A stretch of DNA of 5,208 nucleotides from NCBI GenBank assembly GCA_022712735.1, contig JAFLKA010000054.1:1-5208 (forward strand), in the 5' to 3' direction. The stretch comes from Marinosulfonomonas sp. GTDB taxonomy: Bacteria > Pseudomonadota > Alphaproteobacteria > Rhodobacterales > Rhodobacteraceae. Each line of letters starts with the position of its first letter. The first letter of the stretch is position 1. Shown here piece after piece: positions 1 through 5,208 of the stretch. The notes beneath the pieces are model-generated. The model was not told where the DNA came from, did no database searches, and worked only from the letters and a program-made list of their open reading frames with translations. The position numbers and the translations under genes were made by a program.

Positions 1-1226
1 TCATTGGAATAGGCCTGATCAATCCCCAGCAACCGGTGCCCGTACGGCCCTGCACAGGCACATCCGCCGCGGGCCTGAATGCCATAAATATCGCTGAGCA
101 TGCGGGTGAACAGCTGTTCCGAAACGATTTGGCCCGCGGAATTGCGCACCAGAAACGAGAAAATAGGCAGGCGATGTGCGGTTGGATTGCCCAGCAATTC
201 TATCCCTGGATTATCGCGCCATCCGTCACTTGCCACCTGCACCAGCTCGTCCTCGCACGCCGCAATCGTGGCCTCGCCCACCGCCTCTTTGATTAGAAAC
301 ACCAGTGCCGCGCGGATGTCGCCAATGCCGTTCGGTGTGCCCGCTTCTTCGCGCGCCGCAACATCGCCAATATAGTCATGATGCCACGGTGACACAAAAC
401 AAACCGTGCCGCCGCCAGGCCAACTGGGAACCGTGCTGCGCACCGCTGATTTGCGCATGATCAATACACCCGACGCCGCAGGCCCGCCGACAAATTTATG
501 CGCCGACACCACCACCGCGTCTTTTTCGGCGTCCGTTCCGCAGCACATATCGATCGGCATATAGGGGCCAGCACAGGCATAATCCCAAACCGACAAAGCG
601 CCGTGACGTTTCAGAAGCCGCGACACAGGGTCGGCATCGGTGACAATCCCCGTTACGTTAGAGGCCGCAGAAAAGCTACCGATCATCAGGTCCGAATTTG
701 CGTGATCCTTTAGCGCCTGCTCCAGCACAGCCAAATCCGGCCCGCCTGTGTCAGCTTCGGGAATTTCCACCACCTCGGCACGGCTTTCACGCCACGGTAA
801 CATGTTGGAATGATGCTCGTATGGGCCGATGAACACCACCGGATTTTTAGCTTCGTCAACACCCAGCAGCGGCACCATTTTGTTCAACCCCGCCGTTGCA
901 CCCGCACCGGTAAACACCACGCTGCAATCATCAGAGGCTTTGGTCATACGGGCGATTTCTGCACGTGCCTGTTCGCGCAAACGGGTCATATACGCCCCGC
1001 AATAGGACGCTTCCGTGTGGCTGTTGGCATAAAAGGGCAGCACCTGTTCGTTGATGAAATCCTCGACCTGCCGAACCGCCCGCCCCGAGGCTACATAATC
1101 AGCATAGGTCAACGGCACATCACCGTTTTCGCCGGGGATCATAACGCCCTCGCCGATCAACCCTGCGCGTAGGTCTGCAAGGATTGTGTTTGTTGAAATC
1201 TGGGCTTTGAACGCGGTCAGGGGCAT
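1..1226 (-). CDS. Class V PLP-dependent enzyme, cysteine desulfurase-like (3' end outside window)
   Basis: I translated this frame by hand; it stays open for 408 codons from an ATG to the window edge. Known fold-type I class V signatures appear in order: YADYVASG at about 41-48, THTE-like SHTE at 69-72, EHHSN at 137-141 (His that stacks on PLP in relatives), the WDYACAG block with Asp215, SAHKFVGGP with the probable PLP-binding Lys244, and RGGCACAGP at about 386-393. The last block aligns with the catalytic loop of SufS-type desulfurases (RxGxHCAxP), making Cys391 the likely nucleophile; Cys389 replaces the usual first His. A desulfurase or selenocysteine-lyase-like reaction is inferred from family; the substrate cannot be read. 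It is probably cytoplasmic, with no signal peptide. A ribosome binding site supports the start. The C-terminal part is missing; relatives of this branch may run well beyond 408 residues. The gene is divergent from an Lrp-type regulator, its probable controller. I am sure of the superfamily, not of the reaction. Confidence 0.88.
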   Translation of the reverse strand, partial: MPLTAFKAQISTNTILADLRAGLIGEGVMIPGENGDVPLTYADYVASGRAVRQVEDFINEQVLPFYANSHTEASYCGAYMTRLREQARAEIARMTKASDDCSVVFTGAGATAGLNKMVPLLGVDEAKNPVVFIGPYEHHSNMLPWRESRAEVVEIPEADTGGPDLAVLEQALKDHANSDLMIGSFSAASNVTGIVTDADPVSRLLKRHGALSVWDYACAGPYMPIDMCCGTDAEKDAVVVSAHKFVGGPAASGVLIMRKSAVRSTVPSWPGGGTVCFVSPWHHDYIGDVAAREEAGTPNGIGDIRAALVFLIKEAVGEATIAACEDELVQVASDGWRDNPGIELLGNPTAHRLPIFSFLVRNSAGQIVSEQLFTRMLSDIYGIQARGGCACAGPYGHRLLGIDQAYSN

Positions 1227-1230
1227 GGTA

Positions 1231-1238
1231 CTTCCTCT
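1231..1238 (-). promoter_or_regulatory. Ribosome binding site of the PLP enzyme gene
   Basis: On the minus strand AGAGGAAG precedes the ATG at 1226; the GAGG core is 7 bases from the start codon. This fixes the start of the class V enzyme. A run of eight A residues lies just upstream of it. Confidence 0.7.
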
Positions 1239-1308
1239 TTTTTTTAATAATTACCCCTCAGGAATGCAAAATCATCCTATATTTCCTTGCTTATTCGTAT
1301 CTTTAGTT

Positions 1309-1318
1309 GTCAATTGAC
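1309..1318. promoter_or_regulatory. 10-bp perfect palindrome in the divergent promoter region, candidate operator
   Basis: GTCAATTGAC is a perfect palindrome between the two divergent genes, 15 bases before the regulator's chosen start. On the minus strand it overlaps a perfect -35 hexamer, TTGACA (1313 to 1308), pointing toward the PLP enzyme gene; on the plus strand it contains TTGACC. No convincing -10 box lies 16-18 bases from either hexamer. Lrp-family regulators commonly bind partly symmetric, AT-rich sites near their own promoter, so an operator is plausible but inferred. Transcription may start within the palindrome's neighbourhood, which would leave the regulator with a very short leader. 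Confidence 0.35.
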
Positions 1319-1333
1319 CCAATGAAGCATGGA

Positions 1334-1786
1334 ATGTCAGATCATATTGACCGGCAAATTCTGAAAGAGTTGCAAATCAACGCCGATCTTTCACAGCGCC
1401 AACTGGCCGACCGTATCGGCATATCGCAGAATGCATGTTGGCGTCGACTTCAGTCTCTGACCGCGGCGGGAGTTCTGCAAGGGGCCACCGCGCGGCTGGA
1501 CCGCCAACAACTGGGCCTTGGGCTTGTGGTGTTCGTTATGCTGCGCACACGGCACCATTCGGCGGATTGGTTGGCGCGATTTCGTCGGCACGTGCTGACC
1601 ATTCCCGAGGTGGTGGATTTTCACCGCATCGGCGGCGATTACGACTATATGCTCAAGGTCGTGACCGAAGATATGGCCAGTTATGACCGTGTTTATCAAC
1701 GGCTCATCGAAAAAGTCGAGCTGGATTCGGTGACGTCCTACTTTGCTATGGAAACCATCGCCGAAGGACGGCCTCTTCCGCTTTAA
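1334..1786 (+). CDS. Lrp/AsnC family transcriptional regulator
   Basis: The product is 150 residues, the normal length for the family. It opens with the typical IDRQILKELQ helix (5-14), followed by a winged helix-turn-helix at about 20-50 (SQRQLADRIGIS, then ACWRRLQSL, ending in AGVL). The C-terminal RAM ligand-binding and oligomerisation domain (about 62-142) carries the characteristic GGDYDYMLKVV block at 100-110. Members bind DNA as dimers or octamers and respond to amino acids or related small molecules. I chose the ATG at 1334, preceded by a weak GAAG six bases upstream; the ATG at 1322 or the TTG at 1307 would add 4 or 9 residues and have no visible ribosome binding site. The gene diverges from a class V PLP enzyme, so it probably controls that gene and itself in response to the enzyme's amino-acid substrate or product. 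The ligand is unknown. Confidence 0.93.
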   Translation: MSDHIDRQILKELQINADLSQRQLADRIGISQNACWRRLQSLTAAGVLQGATARLDRQQLGLGLVVFVMLRTRHHSADWLARFRRHVLTIPEVVDFHRIGGDYDYMLKVVTEDMASYDRVYQRLIEKVELDSVTSYFAMETIAEGRPLPL

Positions 1787-1810
1787 CTCCATCATTATTT
1801 TGCATCACAC

Positions 1811-1825
1811 ATTGATCAAATCAAT
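1811..1825. repeat. Small inverted repeat just downstream of the lrp-type gene
   Basis: ATTGAT and ATCAAT are 6-bp arms around the spacer CAA, starting 25 bases after the regulator's stop codon. As RNA this gives a weak AU-rich hairpin with no T-run. It resembles an FNR-type box (TTGAT-N4-ATCAA) but has three spacer bases instead of four, so I do not call one. Confidence 0.4.
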
Positions 1826-1854
1826 ATCGGAATGCTGTCCAGAATATGAACGAT

Positions 1855-1890
1855 AATTAGAACTACTATTCCGGAATAGTAGTTCTAATT
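1855..1890. repeat. Perfect 36-bp palindrome between convergent genes
   Basis: The left arm AATTAGAACTACTATTCC (1855-1872) is followed directly by its exact reverse complement (1873-1890), with the centre at CC|GG and no mismatch over 18 bp per arm. Read as RNA on either strand it forms a hairpin of about 16 bp with a CCGG loop. It lies 68 bases after the regulator's stop and about 93 bases beyond the T-run of the rpsD terminator. It could be a bidirectional terminator for the converging genes, but the stem is AU-rich and no clean T-run follows it. Alternatives are a large operator, a dispersed palindromic repeat, or the end of a vanished mobile element. The sequence shows the symmetry only; the role is open. 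Confidence 0.9.
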
Positions 1891-1904
1891 TATCTCACCA
1901 ATTC

Positions 1905-1924
1905 AACATATGAATCAATATGTT
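1905..1924. repeat. Inverted repeat with 6-bp spacer, weakly dif-like
   Basis: AACATAT (1905-1911) and ATATGTT (1918-1924) are exact 7-bp inverted arms around GAATCA. The right half continues as ATATGTTAAGC, resembling the XerD half-site TTATGTTAAAT of bacterial dif sites, and the 11-6-11 geometry fits. The left half (1901-1911) matches the XerC side only partly and the centre does not match. It is listed as a repeat; any recombination role is speculative. Confidence 0.4.
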
Positions 1925-1982
1925 AAGCGATATTTCAGCTACAAGGAGATGGCCGTATATGCGCCCGAATTACCCGACAATG

Positions 1983-2011
1983 AAAAAGGGCCACGCAAAT
2001 GCGCAGCCCTT
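1983..2011 (-). terminator. Intrinsic terminator of rpsD
   Basis: On the minus strand AAGGGCTGCGCA pairs with TGCGTGGCCCTT (12 bp including two G-U pairs, with a TT loop) and ends in a run of five T (1987 to 1983). The hairpin begins 27 bases after the rpsD stop codon. This is a strong Rho-independent terminator and separates rpsD from the converging regulator gene. Confidence 0.85.
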
Positions 2012-2038
2012 GTAATACTTCGATAATCGTGGCGAAGA

Positions 2039-2659
2039 TTAGTTCTTCGCGTAAAATTCCACCACCAGATTTGGCTCCATCATCACCGGATACGGCACAT
2101 CGCCCAATCCAGGTGTGCGCACGAATGTCGCTGTCATTTTGGAATGATCCGCATCAATGTAATCGGGCACATCGCGCTCGGCCAATTGAACAGCCTCCAG
2201 CAGAACCACCATTTGCTTGGAACGATCACGCACTTCAATCACATCGCCCTCTTTCACGCGGTAGGACGGGATGTTCACTTTCTTGCCGTTCACACGAACG
2301 TGTCCGTGGTTCACGAACTGGCGGGCCGCAAATACGGTTGCCACGAATTTGGCGCGGTATACAACAGCGTCCAGACGACGCTCCAGCAGGCCAATCAGGT
2401 TTTCACCAGTGTCGCCTTTAACACGCTCGGCTTCGCCATAGATGCGACGGAATTGTTTTTCGGTCAGATCGCCGTAATAGCCCTTAAGCTTTTGCTTGGC
2501 GCGCAGCTGAATGCCGAAATCCGACAGTTTTTGCTTGCGGCGCTGGCCATGTTGGCCGGGGCCATATTCACGACGATTTACGGGGGATTTGGGGCGGCCC
2601 CAAATGTTTTCGCCCATGCGGCGGTCTAGTTTATGCTTGGCAGCGGTGCGTTTGGTCAC
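2039..2659 (-). CDS. rpsD: 30S ribosomal protein S4
   Basis: S4 is a primary assembly protein that binds 16S rRNA and helps form the mRNA entry site of the small subunit. The 206-residue product has the expected length and is recognisable end to end: the basic N-terminal region with [10 protein letters not shown] (32-41), [13 protein letters not shown] (51-63) and FRRIYGEAE (70-78), then the S4 RNA-binding domain at about 94-157 ([31 protein letters not shown], then the [11 protein letters not shown] block), and the conserved C-terminus [11 protein letters not shown]. There are no cysteines, so this is the zinc-free form. The start is GTG (2659-2657), supported by AAGGAG seven bases upstream; a start further in would remove the conserved [11 protein letters not shown]-terminus. 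The gene stands alone, with its own terminator and a 175-base gap upstream containing small hairpins. In E. coli S4 represses the alpha operon; whether S4 regulates this gene cannot be seen. Confidence 0.99.
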   Translation of the reverse strand: MTKRTAAKHKLDRRMGENIWGRPKSPVNRREYGPGQHGQRRKQKLSDFGIQLRAKQKLKGYYGDLTEKQFRRIYGEAERVKGDTGENLIGLLERRLDAVVYRAKFVATVFAARQFVNHGHVRVNGKKVNIPSYRVKEGDVIEVRDRSKQMVVLLEAVQLAERDVPDYIDADHSKMTATFVRTPGLGDVPYPVMMEPNLVVEFYAKN

Positions 2660-2666
2660 GGCTGTT

Positions 2667-2672
2667 CTCCTT
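2667..2672 (-). promoter_or_regulatory. Ribosome binding site of rpsD, deciding a GTG start
   Basis: A consensus AAGGAG sits on the minus strand with a 7-base spacer to the GTG at 2659. It justifies choosing the non-ATG start. Confidence 0.85.
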
Positions 2673-2682
2673 CAGATATATG

Positions 2683-2696
2683 TGCGCAGATGCGCA
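2683..2696 (-). promoter_or_regulatory. Hairpin in the rpsD leader
   Basis: Minus-strand TGCGC, loop ATCT and GCGCA form a 5-bp GC-rich stem ending 10 bases before the AAGGAG. A second small hairpin, CCCCT-GTA-AGGGG, lies at 2747-2759. Together they could structure the rpsD leader. Autogenous control by S4 is known in other bacteria with different leaders, so a regulatory role here is inference only. Confidence 0.35.
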
Positions 2697-2770
2697 AGAA
2701 GGGCGTTGTCCTTTCCCTCGCCTTTTCAGGTCCGGGCGACAGGCATCCCCTTACAGGGGCCACCAACACC

Positions 2771-2802
2771 AAATGAAATCCCCAGCCGATTAAAGCTGGG
2801 AA
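2771..2802 (-). terminator. Probable terminator of the Hint-domain gene
   Basis: On the minus strand TTCCCAGC (2802-2795) pairs with GCTGGGGA (2786-2779) around an 8-base loop, followed by the interrupted tract TTTCATTT. It starts 32 bases after the Hint gene's stop codon. The T-tract is weak, so some read-through into rpsD is possible. Confidence 0.6.
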
Positions 2803-2834
2803 CTTGGGGCTTCTAGGCGGCTATCGGATCAGAG

Positions 2835-3908
2835 TCAATGGTGAACGACACCATCATATTTCAATATTTCCGCCTCGGATGGCGAAAGGTTGCGCCGCGC
2901 GTAATCACCGTAGGCATTCGGGTCCTGCTCAAGCTCTGGATTAACCTCGAACAACTGGTCACGCTGATCCTTATCAATCGATTCTAGCGATGTATTGGCC
3001 GGATGGAAACTCTCGGTCTCGACGCCATTTGCCCACACCACATGATGTCGCTCAAGCATCAGATGGATATAGGTCACTTCGCGCATCCCGTGCTCGATCA
3101 AAACATTATGGTCATTCACCAGATCCTTGGCCGCAACCAATACTTCGGGCGTATTAAACAGCACGTTGGCCGCCGGACCTTTTACCAGCAGCCGGTGATC
3201 CGGCGATACCAGCAAATCCTCATCCGGCTCACCCTCACTCAGCGCTCCTGCCAGAATTCGCACAGGGCGCAAATGCGGCATCGCATGCAACCGCGCGCCT
3301 GTCATCCGGCGCTGGCCAATCCACAGGATTTCCTGCCCGCCATCATCCTTGGTTTGCAACCTGTCACCCTCGCCCAGTTCCTCAACCAGCCGTGGCCCGT
3401 CAGGGGTCAGGATTTTGGTCCCTTTTGTGAAACAGATAACACCGCCCGTCTGGCCACCCATCCGGTCCGGAGCTGGTTGCCCGATTGAACAGCTCACCAC
3501 CCACATGTCGGTCTGCACCGGCGGAATTTCATCCAGAAACATCAATAGCGGCGGAGCATCGCTACCAACCTCGATCAAGGTAGCGGTAAAAGTGCGCCGC
3601 CCGTCGGTTATGACAAATCCACCGTCCATGACCGGATCATCAATCTGGATATCGTCATAATTTTTCTTTGGTTGTAGCGCTGCGCCAACCAGACGGCGCA
3701 CTTTGCGTGCCGCCCGTTTGCGTAAATCTGCCACCTCTTTTGCCCCATCCAAAAGCAGCAATTCAGCCGGGCCATCGACCCGCACTACTTCGCCTGTCCA
3801 GCGCCACGCCGCCCCGACCGACAACATATCGGTGGATGCAGCCCGTAAGCCGTCTACTTCTGTTTGCGACCATGAAATGACAAACGTGCCTCGAAAGCCC
3901 GTTTCCAT
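2835..3908 (-). CDS. Hint (hedgehog/intein) domain protein, Hint_2 type
   Basis: The product is 357 residues in three parts. Residues 1-155 are an N-terminal region, starting GFRGTFVISWSQTEVDGL, for which I know no function. Residues about 156-303 are a Hint fold: VICFTKGTKILTPDG with the candidate nucleophile Cys159, then VEELGEGDRLQT (175-186), ILWIGQRRM (194-202), LLVSPDHRLLV with His238, and HHVVWANGVETESFHP (288-303). The last 54 residues form a charged tail rich in D, E, N and Q. In hedgehogs and inteins the first Cys makes an N-S acyl shift and a T-x-x-H block assists; here that block is S-P-D-H. No C-terminal His-Asn plus Cys/Ser junction is seen, so splicing is unlikely and cleavage before Cys159 is the most that can be inferred. 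There is no signal peptide. Such proteins are, to my knowledge, common in Rhodobacterales, but their role is unknown. The start codon has only a weak, distant GAGG upstream. Confidence 0.9.
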   Translation of the reverse strand: METGFRGTFVISWSQTEVDGLRAASTDMLSVGAAWRWTGEVVRVDGPAELLLLDGAKEVADLRKRAARKVRRLVGAALQPKKNYDDIQIDDPVMDGGFVITDGRRTFTATLIEVGSDAPPLLMFLDEIPPVQTDMWVVSCSIGQPAPDRMGGQTGGVICFTKGTKILTPDGPRLVEELGEGDRLQTKDDGGQEILWIGQRRMTGARLHAMPHLRPVRILAGALSEGEPDEDLLVSPDHRLLVKGPAANVLFNTPEVLVAAKDLVNDHNVLIEHGMREVTYIHLMLERHHVVWANGVETESFHPANTSLESIDKDQRDQLFEVNPELEQDPNAYGDYARRNLSPSEAEILKYDGVVHH

Positions 3909-3916
3909 GTCTGAAC

Positions 3917-3957
3917 GCCTGCCTCATCGTTTTTTATCGTTATTATTGCAGGCAGGC
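3917..3957 (-). repeat. Inverted repeat in the Hint gene leader
   Basis: GCCTGCC (3917-3923) and GGCAGGC (3951-3957) are exact 7-bp complementary arms separated by 27 AT-rich bases that contain ATCGTT twice. On the Hint mRNA the downstream arm lies 9-15 bases before the start codon and includes the only purine-rich, ribosome-binding-like stretch. A stem here could limit translation, or the two arms could be an operator. Neither is demonstrated. Confidence 0.45.
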
Positions 3958-3963
3958 TAACAC

Positions 3964-4004
3964 AAAACGAATCACTCTGGATAGAGTCCGATTCGGATTT
4001 TTTT
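3964..4004. terminator. Terminator of the lpxR-like gene, with T-runs on both strands
   Basis: CGAATC (3968-3973) pairs with GATTCG (3990-3995), and CTCT (3975-3978) with AGAG (3983-3986). On the minus strand the hairpin is followed by TTTTGTGTT, which suits termination after the lpxR-like gene, whose stop is 29 bases upstream of the hairpin. On the plus strand seven T follow (3998-4004), so it could also stop antisense transcription. Confidence 0.75.
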
Positions 4005-4023
4005 CACGGACGGGTGCGCGGCC

Positions 4024-4953
4024 CTAGAAACGCCAGCTAAACCGGGCTGATCCGACAATCTGGCCTTCCGGCTGTCCAACGAATTCCTCGCTTAACCACG
4101 TCACACCGTAAAACGCCGATCGCCTGCCGCTTTGCCAATGCAATCCGGCCCGCAAGCGCGACCGCGTATCGGTCAAAACATACCCCTCCGATGCAGGCAG
4201 ATAGATGCTGCTCTCGACCTTGGCGATATCAGCGCCCAAAACGAATGTGCCGCCCCGCGCCGCAACATGCGTTCCGCGATAGAGGTGCCCCGTGGTGACA
4301 TCGCGCAACAGCAAATCCTTTTGCCCGACACCCCCAATCAGTAAATCCGCACCGATCCGGACCAGCGTTTCGTCACCGGCACGCCCCTCGACAAACGGGC
4401 GCAGCATTATCCGGTCGGAAAACCGTAATGGCCGTGCAATCTCGGTCGAAATGGTTGGATGAAACCCGTTTGCGATCTGGTTACCCAGCACCAGCGCCGA
4501 TGCGGCAGTAACTCCTAAAACATCGTGAAATTCGCGCTGCATGTCGCCCAGACCGGTCTGTTTGCCGGTGATCACCAGATCAGCGCCCATGCTGACCTCG
4601 GTTTGACCCGTCCGGTAATGCGTATGAACGCCCAATGACCACGCACCGGCGAACTGTCGATCCCCTGCCGCTGGCGTGGTCAGGTTTTCCGGCGAGAACA
4701 CTTCGCCACGGATGCGATATTCAAGGATGTCACCGATGCGCGTTGGCCGCTGCCCCGTCCACGCATTGCGTCCCCGCAGCTTTGAAAAAACATAAGACCC
4801 TGTGCGCCAGCGGTCCTCGCCATCGCCCAAAACATCATTGGTCATCAAACGGCCAAATCCAAGCGTCACGCGTTCGCCCGCCATTGCAGGCTCTGAGCCC
4901 GCCACAAAACCGATCAATAACGCATAAAAAAGTCCAAGGCGTGCCGCTCGCAT
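4024..4953 (-). CDS. LpxR/DUF2219-family outer-membrane lipid A deacylase homologue
   Basis: LpxR enzymes are outer-membrane beta-barrels that remove the 3'-acyloxyacyl group of lipid A. The 309-residue product has a signal peptide (1-25: RAAR, a hydrophobic stretch, cleavage after AMA) and a C-terminus ending in SWRF, the terminal aromatic expected of a barrel protein. After cleavage comes GFGRLMTNDVLGDGEDRWRTGSY, whose Asn39-Asp40 match the catalytic N-D pair near the mature N-terminus of Salmonella LpxR. DRQFAG (98-103) matches the family's DRPYAG block, and MQREFHD (138-144) carries the probable catalytic His143. The glutamate found six residues after that His in Salmonella is not seen; Thr149 is there. 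I chose the ATG at 4953 (GGA seven bases upstream); the TTG at 4965 would add four residues. It has its own terminator and lies 109 bases after an unidentified gene on the same strand, so co-transcription with it is possible. The family is fairly sure, activity is not. Confidence 0.82.
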   Translation of the reverse strand: MRAARLGLFYALLIGFVAGSEPAMAGERVTLGFGRLMTNDVLGDGEDRWRTGSYVFSKLRGRNAWTGQRPTRIGDILEYRIRGEVFSPENLTTPAAGDRQFAGAWSLGVHTHYRTGQTEVSMGADLVITGKQTGLGDMQREFHDVLGVTAASALVLGNQIANGFHPTISTEIARPLRFSDRIMLRPFVEGRAGDETLVRIGADLLIGGVGQKDLLLRDVTTGHLYRGTHVAARGGTFVLGADIAKVESSIYLPASEGYVLTDTRSRLRAGLHWQSGRRSAFYGVTWLSEEFVGQPEGQIVGSARFSWRF

Positions 4954-5062
4954 CCCAATATCCAATCCCGTTTACGCCCCGACCTGCGGATATAAAGGAA
5001 CGAAGGCATCCCGCCTAGTGCAGCGACGCAACAGGTTTTGATAAAATTCTACATGCCAGCCA

Positions 5063-5208
5063 TCAGGCCCTGCCAGCGCGCTCAATTTCATCCGGTGTGA
5101 TGCCATACCCCGGCCCCAACCGCGTGCGGGCGCTAATCAGCCGCGGATCATCAGGGCGCAGGCCCATGGTCGACAGAAATTCAACCCGCCCCCGCTGCTT
5201 GATCTCGT
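5063..5208 (-). CDS. C-terminal fragment of an unidentified protein (5' end outside window)
   Basis: This is a minus-strand frame open from the window edge to TGA at 5065-5063, giving 47 residues. It contains MGLRPDDPRL (14-23), a basic stretch ISARTRLGPGYG (24-35) and ITPDEIERAG (36-45). The composition looks coding: GC-rich third positions and balanced charged and hydrophobic residues, with no low complexity. I do not recognise the family and assign no function. It reads in the same direction as the lpxR-like gene, whose start is 109 bases further on, and no clear terminator separates them; the gap holds only the weak repeat TTTT-GAT-AAAA at 5036-5046. Confidence 0.6.
   Translation of the reverse strand, partial: EIKQRGRVEFLSTMGLRPDDPRLISARTRLGPGYGITPDEIERAGRA

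Noticed and set aside
36..1172. Several plus-strand ORFs of 70-120 codons opposite the PLP enzyme
   Set aside because: The minus-strand frame has class V PLP-enzyme motifs throughout; the plus-strand frames have none and no ribosome binding sites that I could see.
1261..1313. A full sigma-70 promoter for the PLP enzyme using TTGACA at 1308-1313
   Set aside because: The best -10-like hexamer (TATAGG) is 26 bases away, too far, and at 16-18 bases there is nothing similar to TATAAT. Only the -35-like element is noted.
1391..1795. 134-codon minus-strand ORF opposite the Lrp-type gene
   Set aside because: The plus strand encodes a full-length Lrp/AsnC protein with all family motifs, so the antisense frame is a shadow.
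1811..1825. FNR/FnrL-type binding box
   Set aside because: The arms TTGAT and ATCAA are right but the spacer is three bases rather than four, and the site lies downstream of a gene between convergent units, not in a promoter.
1959..2015. An 18-codon ORF (MRPNYPTMKKGHANAQPL) on the plus strand with AAGGAG ten bases upstream
   Set aside because: Its second half is the rpsD terminator hairpin read backwards, which explains its base pattern. With no homology possible at this length, it is more likely coincidence than a small gene.
2144..2629. 161-codon plus-strand ORF opposite rpsD
   Set aside because: It is the antisense shadow of a highly conserved ribosomal protein gene; the translation shows no recognisable domain.
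3003..3488. 161-codon plus-strand ORF opposite the Hint gene
   Set aside because: It overlaps the conserved Hint domain coding region on the other strand and its translation looks like the complement of that gene, rich in His, Gln and Arg.

Overview
The window reads as chromosomal DNA from an alphaproteobacterium, most likely Rhodobacteraceae (Roseobacter-type). The grounds are an S4 protein with strong alphaproteobacterial character, a stand-alone bacterial Hint-domain protein and an LpxR-like lipid A enzyme of the types I associate with that family, and moderately GC-rich coding DNA with AT-rich gaps. No RNA gene, transposase, CRISPR array or phage gene is visible.

Layout: (1) 1-1226, minus strand, the first 408 residues of a class V PLP-dependent enzyme resembling cysteine desulfurases; its 3' end lies outside the window. 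(2) 1334-1786, plus strand, an Lrp/AsnC-family regulator divergent from it across about 107 bp. (3) 1787-2038, an AT-rich convergent gap with three inverted repeats, including a perfect 36-bp palindrome, and the rpsD terminator. (4) 2039-2659, minus strand, rpsD (30S protein S4), with a GTG start and a strong ribosome binding site. (5) 2835-3908, minus strand, a Hint (hedgehog/intein-type) protein followed by its own terminator. (6) 4024-4953, minus strand, an LpxR/DUF2219-type outer-membrane lipid A deacylase homologue, followed by a hairpin with T-runs on both sides. (7) 5063-5208, minus strand, the last 47 codons of an unidentified gene.

Functional links: the clearest unit is the divergent pair of regulator and PLP enzyme. 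This is the usual arrangement for a local Lrp-type regulator controlling an amino-acid enzyme, and the shared gap holds a 10-bp palindrome that could be an operator. rpsD, the Hint gene and the lpxR-like gene each have a terminator-like hairpin behind them, so they look like separate transcription units, although lpxR could be read through from the unidentified upstream gene. I see no new multi-gene defence or mobile system. The items most worth a second look are the perfect palindrome, the Hint protein, the two-cysteine active-site loop of the PLP enzyme, and the apparent loss of a catalytic glutamate in the LpxR homologue.
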